64,000 nucleotides of DNA, taken from assembly GCA_018385415.1 (NCBI GenBank), contig JAHAZA010000070.1, positions 1 to 64,000 on the forward strand, read 5' to 3'. Of the stretch, positions 6,514 through 16,100 are shown in pieces. The stretch comes from Treponema sp. (GTDB lineage Bacteria > Spirochaetota > Spirochaetia > Treponematales > Treponemataceae). The notes under the pieces were generated by a model. The model was not told the DNA's origin. It did not search any database and worked only from the letters and a program-made list of their open reading frames with translations. How positions within the stretch are numbered: position 1 is the first letter of the stretch; each line of letters opens with the position of its first letter. Made by a program: the position numbers and the translations under genes.

Positions 6514-8139
6514 TTATCTATACAAGAAAAGATATATAGCTGTAAGACATATAAAACATATCAGTAAAAAGCAGAACCATTCACCAAAAATTGCATAAAA
6601 TGTCAAAAAGTTTCTATATATTGGTATACTGCAGGAAAGTTCATCCTGAACAAACAACGGGAGGCTGTAAATTACATGTCCTGAAGGATCTTCTACAATA
6701 GTACAGCCGGAATTTGTAGATCTGACTAATGTTGTCCTAAATTCAATGGCACGGTACCATGCAATTACAAAATGCTGGTATTCTGCTGATTTTTTCTGGC
6801 TCCAGGAATCGTCTGTCATATTGACAAAAACCTCTGTTCCGTTCTTTTTAAGACCGGCAAATATATTTCCGAATGCATCTTCAAAGCAAAGAGGTGTGCT
6901 TATAACTGCAGATTCTCCTGGATAATCGGATAAAGGAATTTCAAAGGTCTTGAACTCTTTTCCAGGCACCCATCCGACTACAAATCCTACGATTTTTTGT
7001 AAAACAGAGCGAAGGACTGCATTTTCTGAGAATGGAATATGCTCTGCAAAAGGAACAAGATGCATTTTTGCATAATAATCTTTATATTCACCATTGGAAT
7101 TGAATATAATAGCGGCATTGGAAAATTTCCGCTCTTCAAAATTATGGCAGTAAGGAGCTCCAATGATTGTAGGAGCGTTAATCTGGGCAAGAAATGGTAA
7201 AAGAGGATTTAATTCAGGGTAAAACCTGTAGTGTACATCAGAGCCTTGTGGGAACGGATAATGAAGAACACCTTCGCTCCAGACTACCAGATCTGGCTTT
7301 TTCCCTTCATTTTTAAGTTCTTCAACACCTTTTAATGTAAGGCGCTGGGAATCATATATTGTCTGATCGTCGTCAGGCTGCTTCCATGGATCATAGTTCT
7401 GCTGTATAAGGATAGCATTTATATGTTTTATTGGAGTTCGTTTTATGGTGTACTGAAAAAGACCGTAGACGGTTGAAAGTGTAAAAAGCAGTAACACTGA
7501 AGAAAATGTTGCTTTATTGCGGCCGAAAATTTCTTTTTCACTATATTTAAGGTAGTCAAGAAGTAAAAATGTCATTGAGGAAGCAAAGTAGCTTATTAAA
7601 AAGGTAACTCCACGCACTCCTGTAATGTCAGCAATCTGGGTAATAAGCTTCTGACTGTAGGCACACATAGGGATAGTACCCCATGGGTATGCAAGATAAC
7701 CTGAGGATTTTACAAATTCCCAGACTGTATATACTGAAGCAAGCCAGATGGCTTTGAATGTGTTGGAGTGTAAAAACTCTATGACAGGTGAATTATCTGA
7801 ATTTGAAAAGCTTTTAATGTATGAAGGCAAGCGGAATAATGGTGCAAAAAATGAATGAAGAACCGCGGTACCCAGGGCAGAAGCTCCAAGTGTAAAAAGT
7901 GCAAATTCCTTTGAAAATGTAAGCCAGTAGCTTGAAAGAAGATGAGCTGTAAGGCTTTGGATAAAGCAAAGGATAACAGCCTGCTTTAGATTTTTACTTT
8001 TTTCCAGAGCAACAAAATGAGGAATCAATGCAATCATACCCAGAATAAAGCTTCCATACTGAAGAAGTTCATTTGGGACAGAAAGGGCAAGAAGAATTCC
8101 TGATGTCAGTTCCAGAATTAGTAACGAATAAAAATGCAT
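6514..8139 (-). CDS. lnt: Apolipoprotein N-acyltransferase
   Basis: A 541-residue inner-membrane enzyme that adds the third acyl chain to lipoproteins, the step that precedes sorting by LolCDE. Roughly seven transmembrane segments occupy residues 1-235. A periplasmic nitrilase-fold domain runs from about 240 to 505, and a final membrane helix lies at 515-538. The catalytic triad is visible: E289 (VVWSEG), K358 (AKMHLVPF) and C418 (STPLCFED). The PFAEHIPF segment around the Lys is also family-typical. It lies upstream of nrdR on the same strand but nrdR has its own promoter. No clear terminator follows. A LolCDE set is encoded elsewhere in the window (38587-41927), so the triacyl lipoprotein route appears complete apart from Lgt, LspA and LolA/B. 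Confidence 0.95.
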   Translation of the reverse strand: MHFYSLLILELTSGILLALSVPNELLQYGSFILGMIALIPHFVALEKSKNLKQAVILCFIQSLTAHLLSSYWLTFSKEFALFTLGASALGTAVLHSFFAPLFRLPSYIKSFSNSDNSPVIEFLHSNTFKAIWLASVYTVWEFVKSSGYLAYPWGTIPMCAYSQKLITQIADITGVRGVTFLISYFASSMTFLLLDYLKYSEKEIFGRNKATFSSVLLLFTLSTVYGLFQYTIKRTPIKHINAILIQQNYDPWKQPDDDQTIYDSQRLTLKGVEELKNEGKKPDLVVWSEGVLHYPFPQGSDVHYRFYPELNPLLPFLAQINAPTIIGAPYCHNFEERKFSNAAIIFNSNGEYKDYYAKMHLVPFAEHIPFSENAVLRSVLQKIVGFVVGWVPGKEFKTFEIPLSDYPGESAVISTPLCFEDAFGNIFAGLKKNGTEVFVNMTDDSWSQKKSAEYQHFVIAWYRAIEFRTTLVRSTNSGCTIVEDPSGHVIYSLPLFVQDELSCSIPIYRNFLTFYAIFGEWFCFLLICFICLTAIYLFLYR

Positions 8140-8194
8140 GAGCCTATTATAATGTTTTGCATATATAAATGAAAGATTATTTAATCAATTCAAT

Positions 8195-8223
8195 TTGATT
8201 TATTGAAAAACCTGGGGTATAAT
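8195..8223 (+). promoter_or_regulatory. Promoter of the GHMP-kinase/surE operon
   Basis: TTGATT (8195-8200), a 17-base spacer and TATAAT (8218-8223). The first ATG lies about 110 bases downstream, so the mRNA would have a fairly long AT-rich leader. I see no riboswitch-like fold in that leader. Confidence 0.65.
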
Positions 8224-8342
8224 AACTATATATAGTAGTGTTAATCCTTGAAATTTTTGATTTTGAAGGGTAACGGATAATTAAATTAAGTTGTTTATTT
8301 AAAAGCATTGATTTAAGAAAAAAAACTAAACGGGGTGTGGGA

Positions 8343-9524
8343 ATGAAAAAAATCTTTGAAATACATGAGAAAATATACGGAGAACCGCCAAAACTGGCAG
8401 TTGAAACTCCGGGGCGATTTCATCTTTTAGGTGAACATTCATGGTTCTGTAAAGATAAAACACTTTCTATGGCAGTGAATCTTCCTGTCTATATTTCTGT
8501 TTCGTTAAGAGATGATTCTGCTGTACATTTCTACTTCCACCAGCTTAATGAAGAGAAGAAAACATCTTTGTCCAGTTTAAGGGTAAAAAAAGAAGACCGC
8601 TGGGCAAATAATATGAAGGCTATGCTTTATGGTTTTACATCAGGCGGTTATGAGTTAAAGGGAATGAATTTTACGGTTTATACTGAAATTCTTCCTTCTG
8701 CTGGTTTTGGTATTACAACAGCCATTAAGGTAGGAACTGCTTTTGCAATCCGTCAGCTTTTAAAGCTTAACTGTTCAGATGTACAGCTTTTGCAGGTAAT
8801 TGAAAGAGGAAATAAACTTTTCTTACATACAGGAAATTATATTGCAGACAACTTTGCTGCCTTGTATTCAAAGCCTGGTAACCTTATTCTTACTGATCAT
8901 GCTGCCGGAACTTATGATTTTATTCCTTTTGATTTTAAGGATAAGAAAATATTCCTTACAGATGCGAAAGTTCCTCGTATTGATATCTGGGATGAAGAAT
9001 CTATCAGAGAACCTGAGAATGTTCTTCTTCTTGGTGACCTTCGTGAACGTAAAAATACTGTTTACGGCGGATGGCGTTATGAGCAGAGTGCAACAGAAAT
9101 TAATGAAACACTTTCAATTATTTCTGAAGACACAAAGAAAAAGCTTCTTTATATCATAAAAGAGCATCAGCTTGTTATTGATTCAAGAGATGCTGTTATC
9201 AATGGAAAATTTGGAACATTTGCCCGTTGTATAAATCAGAGTCACGAAAACCTGAGGGAACTTTATAATCTTTCATGTCCAGAAATTGACTGGATTTTAA
9301 AGCGTGTTAATGAACTTGAGCCTGAGCTTGAATATATTCATGATCCTGTAACCTGTGGTCGTATTACAGGAAAAGGATTCGGACGCTGTCTTTTTGCAAT
9401 TATCCGTAAAGAAGATATTGAGACATATAAGAGCAAGCTAGAAGAATATGAAAGAATCTTCGGCTTTACTCCTGAGACATTTGAAGTTAAGCCTGCAAAA
9501 GGTGCTCATGTAATCAGAAGCTAG
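8343..9524 (+). CDS. GHMP kinase of the galactokinase family, divergent active-site motifs
   Basis: A 393-residue cytoplasmic sugar-kinase homologue. The galactokinase signature is recognisable as PGRFHLLGEH (residues about 22-31), but the residues that follow are SWFCKDKT in place of TDYNGG, so the sugar-binding Asp of GalK is missing. The second motif is LPSAGFGITTA instead of LPxGAGLSSSA. YIADNFAALY aligns with the catalytic-Asp region (xxMDQFA), so phosphotransfer may persist. ATG at 8343 is preferred to the in-frame GTG at 8337 because GGGG lies eight bases upstream. It is the first gene of an operon with surE and two TPR genes. It could be a galactokinase, or a kinase for another sugar; the substrate is uncertain. 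Confidence 0.8.
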   Translation: MKKIFEIHEKIYGEPPKLAVETPGRFHLLGEHSWFCKDKTLSMAVNLPVYISVSLRDDSAVHFYFHQLNEEKKTSLSSLRVKKEDRWANNMKAMLYGFTSGGYELKGMNFTVYTEILPSAGFGITTAIKVGTAFAIRQLLKLNCSDVQLLQVIERGNKLFLHTGNYIADNFAALYSKPGNLILTDHAAGTYDFIPFDFKDKKIFLTDAKVPRIDIWDEESIREPENVLLLGDLRERKNTVYGGWRYEQSATEINETLSIISEDTKKKLLYIIKEHQLVIDSRDAVINGKFGTFARCINQSHENLRELYNLSCPEIDWILKRVNELEPELEYIHDPVTCGRITGKGFGRCLFAIIRKEDIETYKSKLEEYERIFGFTPETFEVKPAKGAHVIRS

Positions 9525-9552
9525 ATCTGCTTTTATTCTTAGGGGGCCGTAA

Positions 9553-10356
9553 ATGAATGTTTTAGTAACAAATGATGACGGTTACGGGGCTTGGGGAATT
9601 GAAGCTTTAATCAAAGCATTATCTGAACGACATAATGTTTTTGTAATTGCACCGGATGGAAACCGATCAGGAAATTCCCACCATATTTCACTTGGAAATA
9701 AACTGATTCTAAAAAAAGCTGGAGCTAATCATTGGGTTAGTTCCGGAACGCCGGCTGATTGTGTTTATTCAGCCACAAAGTACGATATGTTTGGCGTTAA
9801 AATTGATGCTGTAGTATCAGGTATTAATAAAGGTGAAAATCTTGGAACAGAGACTATTTACAGCGGAACCTGTGGGGCCGCAAGACAGGCTGTTCTTGAC
9901 GGGATTCCGGGAATTGCTGTCAGTATGATGCTGCCGGATAATAACCTTGAATGGAACGACAGGGCAAACTGGCATTTTGAAAGCCTTGCAAAATTTGTAA
10001 AGGATAATCTTGAAACTCTCAGTTCCCTTTGCGTAACATCAGATAATGGAAGAGGCAGAGATGAACCTTGCGTTTATGTAAATGTTAATGCCTTTAGTTA
10101 TGATAAATTTTCAGAAGTTGTATTTACTGATTTATGCTTCAGGGAATTTGTAGGCGATAAAATTATTTTAAAACCATTAAATAAAGAAAATACTGCTTTT
10201 GAAAGTATTACTGCTAGTGGTGAAAATTGTTCTAAAAACAGAGGTTATTCTGACTATTTGGCCTGTAAAGATGGAAAAATATCAATTTCCAGAATATATG
10301 CAGAACCTCGTACTTGCGGCCTTGAAAACCTTGATAGTATTACATTTTCATTATAA
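9553..10356 (+). CDS. surE: 5'-nucleotidase SurE
   Basis: A 267-residue metal-dependent nucleoside-5'-monophosphate phosphatase. Residues 5-12 read VTNDDGYG, with D8 and D9 as metal ligands. The NRSGNSHHIS segment supplies the conserved Ser, and VSGINKGENLG supplies the conserved Asn region. AGGGGG lies about seven bases before the ATG. The gene lies 28 bases after the GHMP kinase and 20 bases before a TPR gene, so it is probably in the middle of an operon. Length is normal for the family. Confidence 0.95.
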   Translation: MNVLVTNDDGYGAWGIEALIKALSERHNVFVIAPDGNRSGNSHHISLGNKLILKKAGANHWVSSGTPADCVYSATKYDMFGVKIDAVVSGINKGENLGTETIYSGTCGAARQAVLDGIPGIAVSMMLPDNNLEWNDRANWHFESLAKFVKDNLETLSSLCVTSDNGRGRDEPCVYVNVNAFSYDKFSEVVFTDLCFREFVGDKIILKPLNKENTAFESITASGENCSKNRGYSDYLACKDGKISISRIYAEPRTCGLENLDSITFSL

Positions 10357-10376
10357 AATAATATTGGGTGGAAAAA

Positions 10377-11063
10377 ATGGCGCAAAACAATATTTTGCAG
10401 GAAGGAATAAACCTTTACAATCAGCACAAATATCCTGATTCTCTTACATTCTTTTTAGGGCTTCCTGAAAATTCTGATGTAGACAATATTGAACTGGCTT
10501 ATTATATCGGTCTTTGTTATGCAAAGATGGAACGATATGATGATGCACTTTTGTATCTTGAACAGGTTGTTACTTCTGGAACAAATATTAATCGCACATT
10601 ACAGTGCAGGTTTTTGCTGGCTGTAATTTATGCTCTTTCTGGCCGTCGGCGTCTTGCTGATTTTGAATTGAATAAGCTTCTTGAAACTGGTTATAAAACA
10701 GCAAGTGTTTATGCTTGCATTGCTTATGTCAGCTGGGAACAGAAGGATACTGAAAAGTGTCTTGAATATTATCGAAAATCCCTTGAAACAGATCCGGAAA
10801 ATTCTACTGCCTTGAATGGATTAGGTTACGTTCTTGCAACTCAGGATAAAGATTTAACCCAGGCATTAGGTTATTGTAAAAAAGCTGTTGATTATAATCC
10901 TGAATCTGCTGCATGTCTTGATTCACTTGGTGTTGTTTACTATAAACTTGGACTTTATAAAGAGGCGAGAAAATATTTGACTAAAGCAGATTCAATTATG
11001 CCTGGTAATCCAGATATTATTGAACACTTGCGCCTTCTTGATGAGGTGGAACATAAAAGATGA
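10377..11063 (+). CDS. TPR repeat protein
   Basis: A 228-residue protein made almost entirely of tetratricopeptide repeats. Recognisable units include ELAYYIGLCYAKMERYDDAL, YACIAYVSWEQKDTEKCLEY, STALNGLGYVLATQDKDLTQ and ACLDSLGVVYYKLGLYKEAR. There is no signal peptide, so it is probably cytoplasmic. ATG at 10377 is preferred to GTG at 10368 because GGGTGG sits 6-7 bases upstream of the ATG. Its stop overlaps the ATG of the following NHL/TPR gene as ATGA, so the pair is translationally coupled and may act together. TPR folds bind partner proteins; no partner can be named. Confidence 0.88.
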   Translation: MAQNNILQEGINLYNQHKYPDSLTFFLGLPENSDVDNIELAYYIGLCYAKMERYDDALLYLEQVVTSGTNINRTLQCRFLLAVIYALSGRRRLADFELNKLLETGYKTASVYACIAYVSWEQKDTEKCLEYYRKSLETDPENSTALNGLGYVLATQDKDLTQALGYCKKAVDYNPESAACLDSLGVVYYKLGLYKEARKYLTKADSIMPGNPDIIEHLRLLDEVEHKR

Positions 11064-13147
11064 AAAAGTTTTCTAAATTTAAATTTGTCAGTTTTATTTT
11101 TGCCGGTGTTCTTTCATTGGGTGCTGTCAATAATACTTTTGCAGCCTCAAAGCTTTTCGAAGATAAAAATAATGATACCGGTTATACCCGTTCAGCAGAA
11201 GCAGGAATGGCCGAAGAAGAATTTAGAAAGGGTGTTCTTTCTTATAACCGTGGAATGTTCAATGATGCAATTATGCAGTTTGAAAGAGCATTGTCATATC
11301 TTCCAGATGAAAATTTAATTATTGATTGGCTTGGTAAAGCATATTACCGTGCCGGTATGGAAGGTAGTGCCATTAAGCAGTGGCAGTTTGCAAAAGATGC
11401 CGGATACGGTGGACTTGTTTTAGATAACAGAATTGAAATCATTCGTGAACGTCGTGTTACTGGTGTTGATGAATCTTTTGATCGTTATACAGAAGCCGGT
11501 GTTTTCTCTGGAATTTCCAGTGAAAATAAATTTCTTTTTACTCAACCTATTTCTGTACTTCCAAATTCTGATGGTACTATCTGGGTAATCTGTTACGGTT
11601 CAAATGAACTTATTCAGTTTAATGTAAACGGAATGATTGTTCAGAGAGTAACAGGTCCTTTAAGCGGATTTGATCGTCCTGTTGATATTATCAGACTTCA
11701 GGATGGAGATCTTCTTGTAGTTGAAAGTGCAGGTGATAGACTTGCTGTGCTGTCATCAAAAGGTTCATTTAAAAAATATATTGGTAAAAAGGGACGTGGG
11801 GTTGGTGAACTTGTTGGACCTCAGTATGCCTGTCAGGATGAAAACGGTAATATTTATGTAAGTGATTTTGGTAATCGTCGTATTTCTGTTTTTGATAAAG
11901 ATGGTAATGGAACTTTTACATTTGGTAAAAAAACAGATGGCTTTGACGGATTAAAAGGTCCAACTGGAATTGCAGTTGCTGGTGACAGTGTATATGTTTG
12001 TGACAGTGTTACAGGTGCAATTTATGAATTTGATTTAAGTGGAAATTACAAAGACATACTTGTTAAAGAAAAAACCTTTGAATTTCCTGAAAGCATGAAA
12101 TATTATGATGGTTACCTTATTGTTTCAGATAGAAAGCATGTAAGTACCGTAGAACTTGGTAGTGGTATTGTTTTTGAAAATGCTTATATGGGAAATTCCC
12201 CATCCAGAATTACTTGTGCAGTTCCTGATAAAAATGGAAACCTTATTGTAAGTGATATTCTTTCAAATGATGTATATATAATGGCAAAAATGTCAGAACT
12301 TCTTGGTGGACTTTTTGTTCAAGTTGAAAGAGTAAACGCAGAGAATTTTCCTAATGTGACTTTGGAAGTTCGTGTACAGAACAGAAAAAGACAGCCTGTT
12401 GTTGGACTTCGTGGGGAAAACTTTTATCTTACGGAACAAAAAAGACCTTGCAGTAATTTTAAACTGAAAGGCAGTGCATCTGAAAATGACACTGAAGACA
12501 TTGTCTTGATTATTGACCGTTCAATGTATATGCAGGGGTTTGAAGAACCATTGAACTCTGCTGTTCAGGAAATTGCAAAAAACATGCAGGGGGTTGGTAA
12601 GATTACTGTAATTAGTGCCGGAGAAATTCCTGTAGTTGAATATAAAGGAAGTCCTGAGGGTCTTCTTAAATTTTCTCATAAAGCACTAAAGTCTAAACTT
12701 ACTGATCGTCCATGTTTTGATCTTGCTGTAAGACTTGCAACTAATGAATTGATTAATGCAGAACCAAAACGTGGAATTCTTTATCTTACACAGGGTAGAC
12801 TTGATGATTCAACTTTTGCTAGATATGGAATTTCGGATCTTTCAAATTATATGAATAATAATGGAGTTTCTTTCTCAGTAATTCAGCTTGGACAAGGCGC
12901 TGTTGAAGAAGAACTTCGTTATATTGCAAAAAATGTTAATGGTAAAACTTATTATGTATATCGTCCTCAGGGCTTGTCATGTGTAATTTCTGATATGCTG
13001 AATGTTCCAAACGGATTATATACAATAACTTATACTTCGTTATTACCTACAGATTTAGGTCGCGCATATCTTCCTGTTGAAATTGAAGTATATCTATTAA
13101 ATAGAAGTGGAAGAGATGAAACAGGATATTTTTCTCCATTGCAGTAA
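11060..13147 (+). CDS. Exported TPR / NHL-propeller / vWA-like protein
   Basis: A 695-residue protein. A signal peptide (1-28, ending NTFAAS) is followed by a short TPR region (about 50-115, EEFRKGVLSYNRGMFNDAIMQFE). An NHL-type beta-propeller covers about 145-415, with repeated blades such as GPQYACQDENGNIYVSDFGNRRISVFD and GPTGIAVAGDSVYVCDS. A von Willebrand A-like domain covers about 455-640 (DIVLIIDRSMYM, a partial MIDAS in which the third residue of DxSxS is not Ser). Periplasmic or surface-attached location is inferred. Similar TPR-NHL proteins are known as conserved treponemal proteins. It is the last gene of its operon and converges on the giant ORF at 13159 with 11 bases between stops and no terminator hairpin. 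Confidence 0.85.
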   Translation: MKKFSKFKFVSFIFAGVLSLGAVNNTFAASKLFEDKNNDTGYTRSAEAGMAEEEFRKGVLSYNRGMFNDAIMQFERALSYLPDENLIIDWLGKAYYRAGMEGSAIKQWQFAKDAGYGGLVLDNRIEIIRERRVTGVDESFDRYTEAGVFSGISSENKFLFTQPISVLPNSDGTIWVICYGSNELIQFNVNGMIVQRVTGPLSGFDRPVDIIRLQDGDLLVVESAGDRLAVLSSKGSFKKYIGKKGRGVGELVGPQYACQDENGNIYVSDFGNRRISVFDKDGNGTFTFGKKTDGFDGLKGPTGIAVAGDSVYVCDSVTGAIYEFDLSGNYKDILVKEKTFEFPESMKYYDGYLIVSDRKHVSTVELGSGIVFENAYMGNSPSRITCAVPDKNGNLIVSDILSNDVYIMAKMSELLGGLFVQVERVNAENFPNVTLEVRVQNRKRQPVVGLRGENFYLTEQKRPCSNFKLKGSASENDTEDIVLIIDRSMYMQGFEEPLNSAVQEIAKNMQGVGKITVISAGEIPVVEYKGSPEGLLKFSHKALKSKLTDRPCFDLAVRLATNELINAEPKRGILYLTQGRLDDSTFARYGISDLSNYMNNNGVSFSVIQLGQGAVEEELRYIAKNVNGKTYYVYRPQGLSCVISDMLNVPNGLYTITYTSLLPTDLGRAYLPVEIEVYLLNRSGRDETGYFSPLQ

Positions 13148-13158
13148 TCCTTTCTTAA

Positions 13159-16100
13159 TTAAAAGTTGGATTTTCCACCAAGACCAAAGGTGAAGTTGAG
13201 ATTGAAGATTTCATCTTTGGTGTGAGAAAATTCTGCACTAAGGTTTGTTGTTAATGCAAAAGTTTTCAGAAAATAAATCTCAAGATCATGACTAATATCA
13301 AAACTCTGGTATTGTCGCAATCTGGCATTTGTTGAATCTGCAAGTTGAGAAGCGACGCTGATATTTAATGAATCATTTCGTAAAATCTTTAAATTAGAAT
13401 AATCATATTTTTTGTTGAACAGTTTAACGGCCTCAAGTATTGGAGTGAAGTGGCTTGCTCTGTGATAGAGTACAGAGGCTTTTGTGTTCCAGTTATTAGC
13501 ATCCTGGAATGAAAACTGAAAGCCTGTTCGTATTACATCGTCCCTAGTTTGGTAAAAGTTTGCCTGAAGATAAAGGTTATAATTCTGCTTTATGTTTTCC
13601 GGTTCAGTTCTTGGTATTTTAAGTGCTGACTGAAATGAGATGTTGTATTCATCTGATTCACACCATTTTAGTAATGGAAAACTTCCGTCTTTTGAGAAAA
13701 TATTGACTGCTGTATAACCTAAGGTTGCTTTAATCTGGTATGTGTCAGCAATATTTTCTGCTGTAGAAATATCTCTGGCAATAGATAAAGATGCAATGTT
13801 AGGTATAAATACATCATATCTGTTTGCAAATAAAGGGCGCCTCCAGCTGAAGTCGTATTTACAGTTATAATTTACACTTTGTGCAATTTCATCAAAAGGA
13901 AGTTCACTTTGTTTAGAAGCCCCTGGTATTGTATTTAAAACCATGTTTGCAAGGTCTGCACTGAATAAATCGTAGAATGGTCCTGAAACAAAGTACCAGT
14001 TTCGTTTCGAAATTCCCTGACATATATTTTGAATGTCAGTACCATAATCGCCGCCTTTTGTTATATTCTGCACAAGCTTACTGTTTTTACTGTAGGTAAA
14101 CGAAAAATTCTGGTTGTTAATTTTGAATGGAAATACAGTTGAAAAACCTGTTGTATCAGAAAATATAGTCTGGTTTCCTGAGGAGTATGAGCCTGCTTCG
14201 CTGAAATTAATTTGTGGTGCAAAGTTTGCAAAAGGAAGTGATAACGTATTTTTAATTGTTCCTCCTGTGGTGCGGTTTGATGCTTCAGGAGAACCCATGG
14301 AGAACTGGAACTTTGTAGAATCCCCATAGCTTTCAAAATAATTGTCACTTTTGATTTTAACTACATTGACTTTGTATGGCGAAAGTTTTTGATATGCCTT
14401 TGCGTCAGCAAGAAGAGAATATTTAATATTATTTCCAATGGTTAAAGAAATTGAATCAGTGTTTTCCTGAGTAACAGACCAGTTATCAGAAGAAACTTTT
14501 GTACTAGCTTTTAATATAAGAGGAATTTTTAATGAGCTGAGATTTAATTGAAACCAGTTATTTTTGTTTACGATTGCTTCGTCTATGTTATCTGTAAAGC
14601 TTTCTTCAAAGGTCAGTAAATTAAATAATGGCAAAGTTGTAGAAATCTGATGACCTGCAGAACTTAGTATATTTTTAGAATCAGCATTTCTTCCGATTTC
14701 AGTTTTAAGTTTAATGGATGTAACATTTACATCTGCATTAAGATTTCCTGAAATGCCAAACTTATTTTCAAAATCGGAAGAAGTAAAGAATGTTCCTGAC
14801 AATTCACTGTTTGCGGATAATGATGGATTTGAGATTAAATCAAAATCACCGATTTTTAGAACTGATCCTTTGTGTTCAAGAGAAACCTTTGTAAGATTTT
14901 GTGCAATCAGTTTTGGAGAGGAATCGCTAAGATAAAGTTCATCAATTCCGAAAGTACCTTTTGCGTAGAGATTAGATACTGATTCTCCATTTGGCTTTAC
15001 AACAGATGATATTTTAATATTCATTCGTGTTGGTATAATGTTTGGATTTATCTGTAATGACGAATATGCAATTTCGTTTCCGTCAATATAGACTTTGCCA
15101 GTTATACGATCGATATCAAGTCTGTGCATTGAAGATGAAACAGATAAAGTCGAATTTTGACTGATGTATTTACTTAATTCGTTTTGAGAAATAGAAAGCT
15201 CCAATGCTTTAGAACCAGTTGTTAAAATTTCTGGTGCATTACGATCTAAAACAAGTGTGAATGCAGAGTCAGAATATGGTCCTGTAAAACTTTTTTTTGA
15301 ATCGGGGTCAACATTGTAATTAAAATATAAACTTATTTTTTTGTAAGATGATAGATCGACTTCGTCAAAATATTTCTGAATTGTAATATCTGTATTGTCT
15401 GTATCAGCAAAGTTGTGGTTTGATCCGTCCCAGTTAATGTATTGTGCATAGTTTGTATCTTTGTTAAATATTGCAGCATCAGAATTTATTTGCTTAAGCT
15501 CTTCTGTGTAAATTGAGTAATAGTCGTCGGCGTATGTAAAAATTCCTTGTGTAAAAGCCTGGTATGGTCCTATAAAGATTGTTCCGCTGCTAAGTATGGC
15601 TGAAGAATTTTTCTTTGCTGCTGTAATAATAATCCGGGCATTGTAATTTTCGTCAAAAAATGCTCTGTCAGAGTCTTTGAGAATAACACTTACTGTCTGC
15701 CATCCTTGTGTTTTTACATCTGGAATTAATGAAGGCTGAATAGGAGAAATTACATCTGTATAATGAGTGTCCGATGTGTCAAAAATTTTCCAGGTTGGAA
15801 TATTTCCTTTATGCTCAACTTTAAAATCTTCTGCTGAATTTACTCCAAGCTGAAGATATACTTTAGTTTCAATGTCGTTTTTCTGATTTATAAGTTCAAT
15901 AAACTCCTGGGATAATTTAACGGCAAGTTCAAACTTTGATGTGTTAGATAATAGATTTTTATTTGCAGAAGTTATGATTGTGTTAGAGGCCCATAATATA
16001 TCACCAGTTGCACAATCCTGATGCTTTGTAAAATTATAACTGACAGGAATGCTGTATCCAGAGATTCCTTTGTCGGTAATTCCTGTCTGCTTTGCAACTG

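Noticed and set aside
14061..14348. Small ORFs inside the giant 2054-codon gene (also at 14114, 14714 and 18473)
   Set aside because: They lie in other frames of a well-supported coding region, have no Shine-Dalgarno and give low-complexity products.
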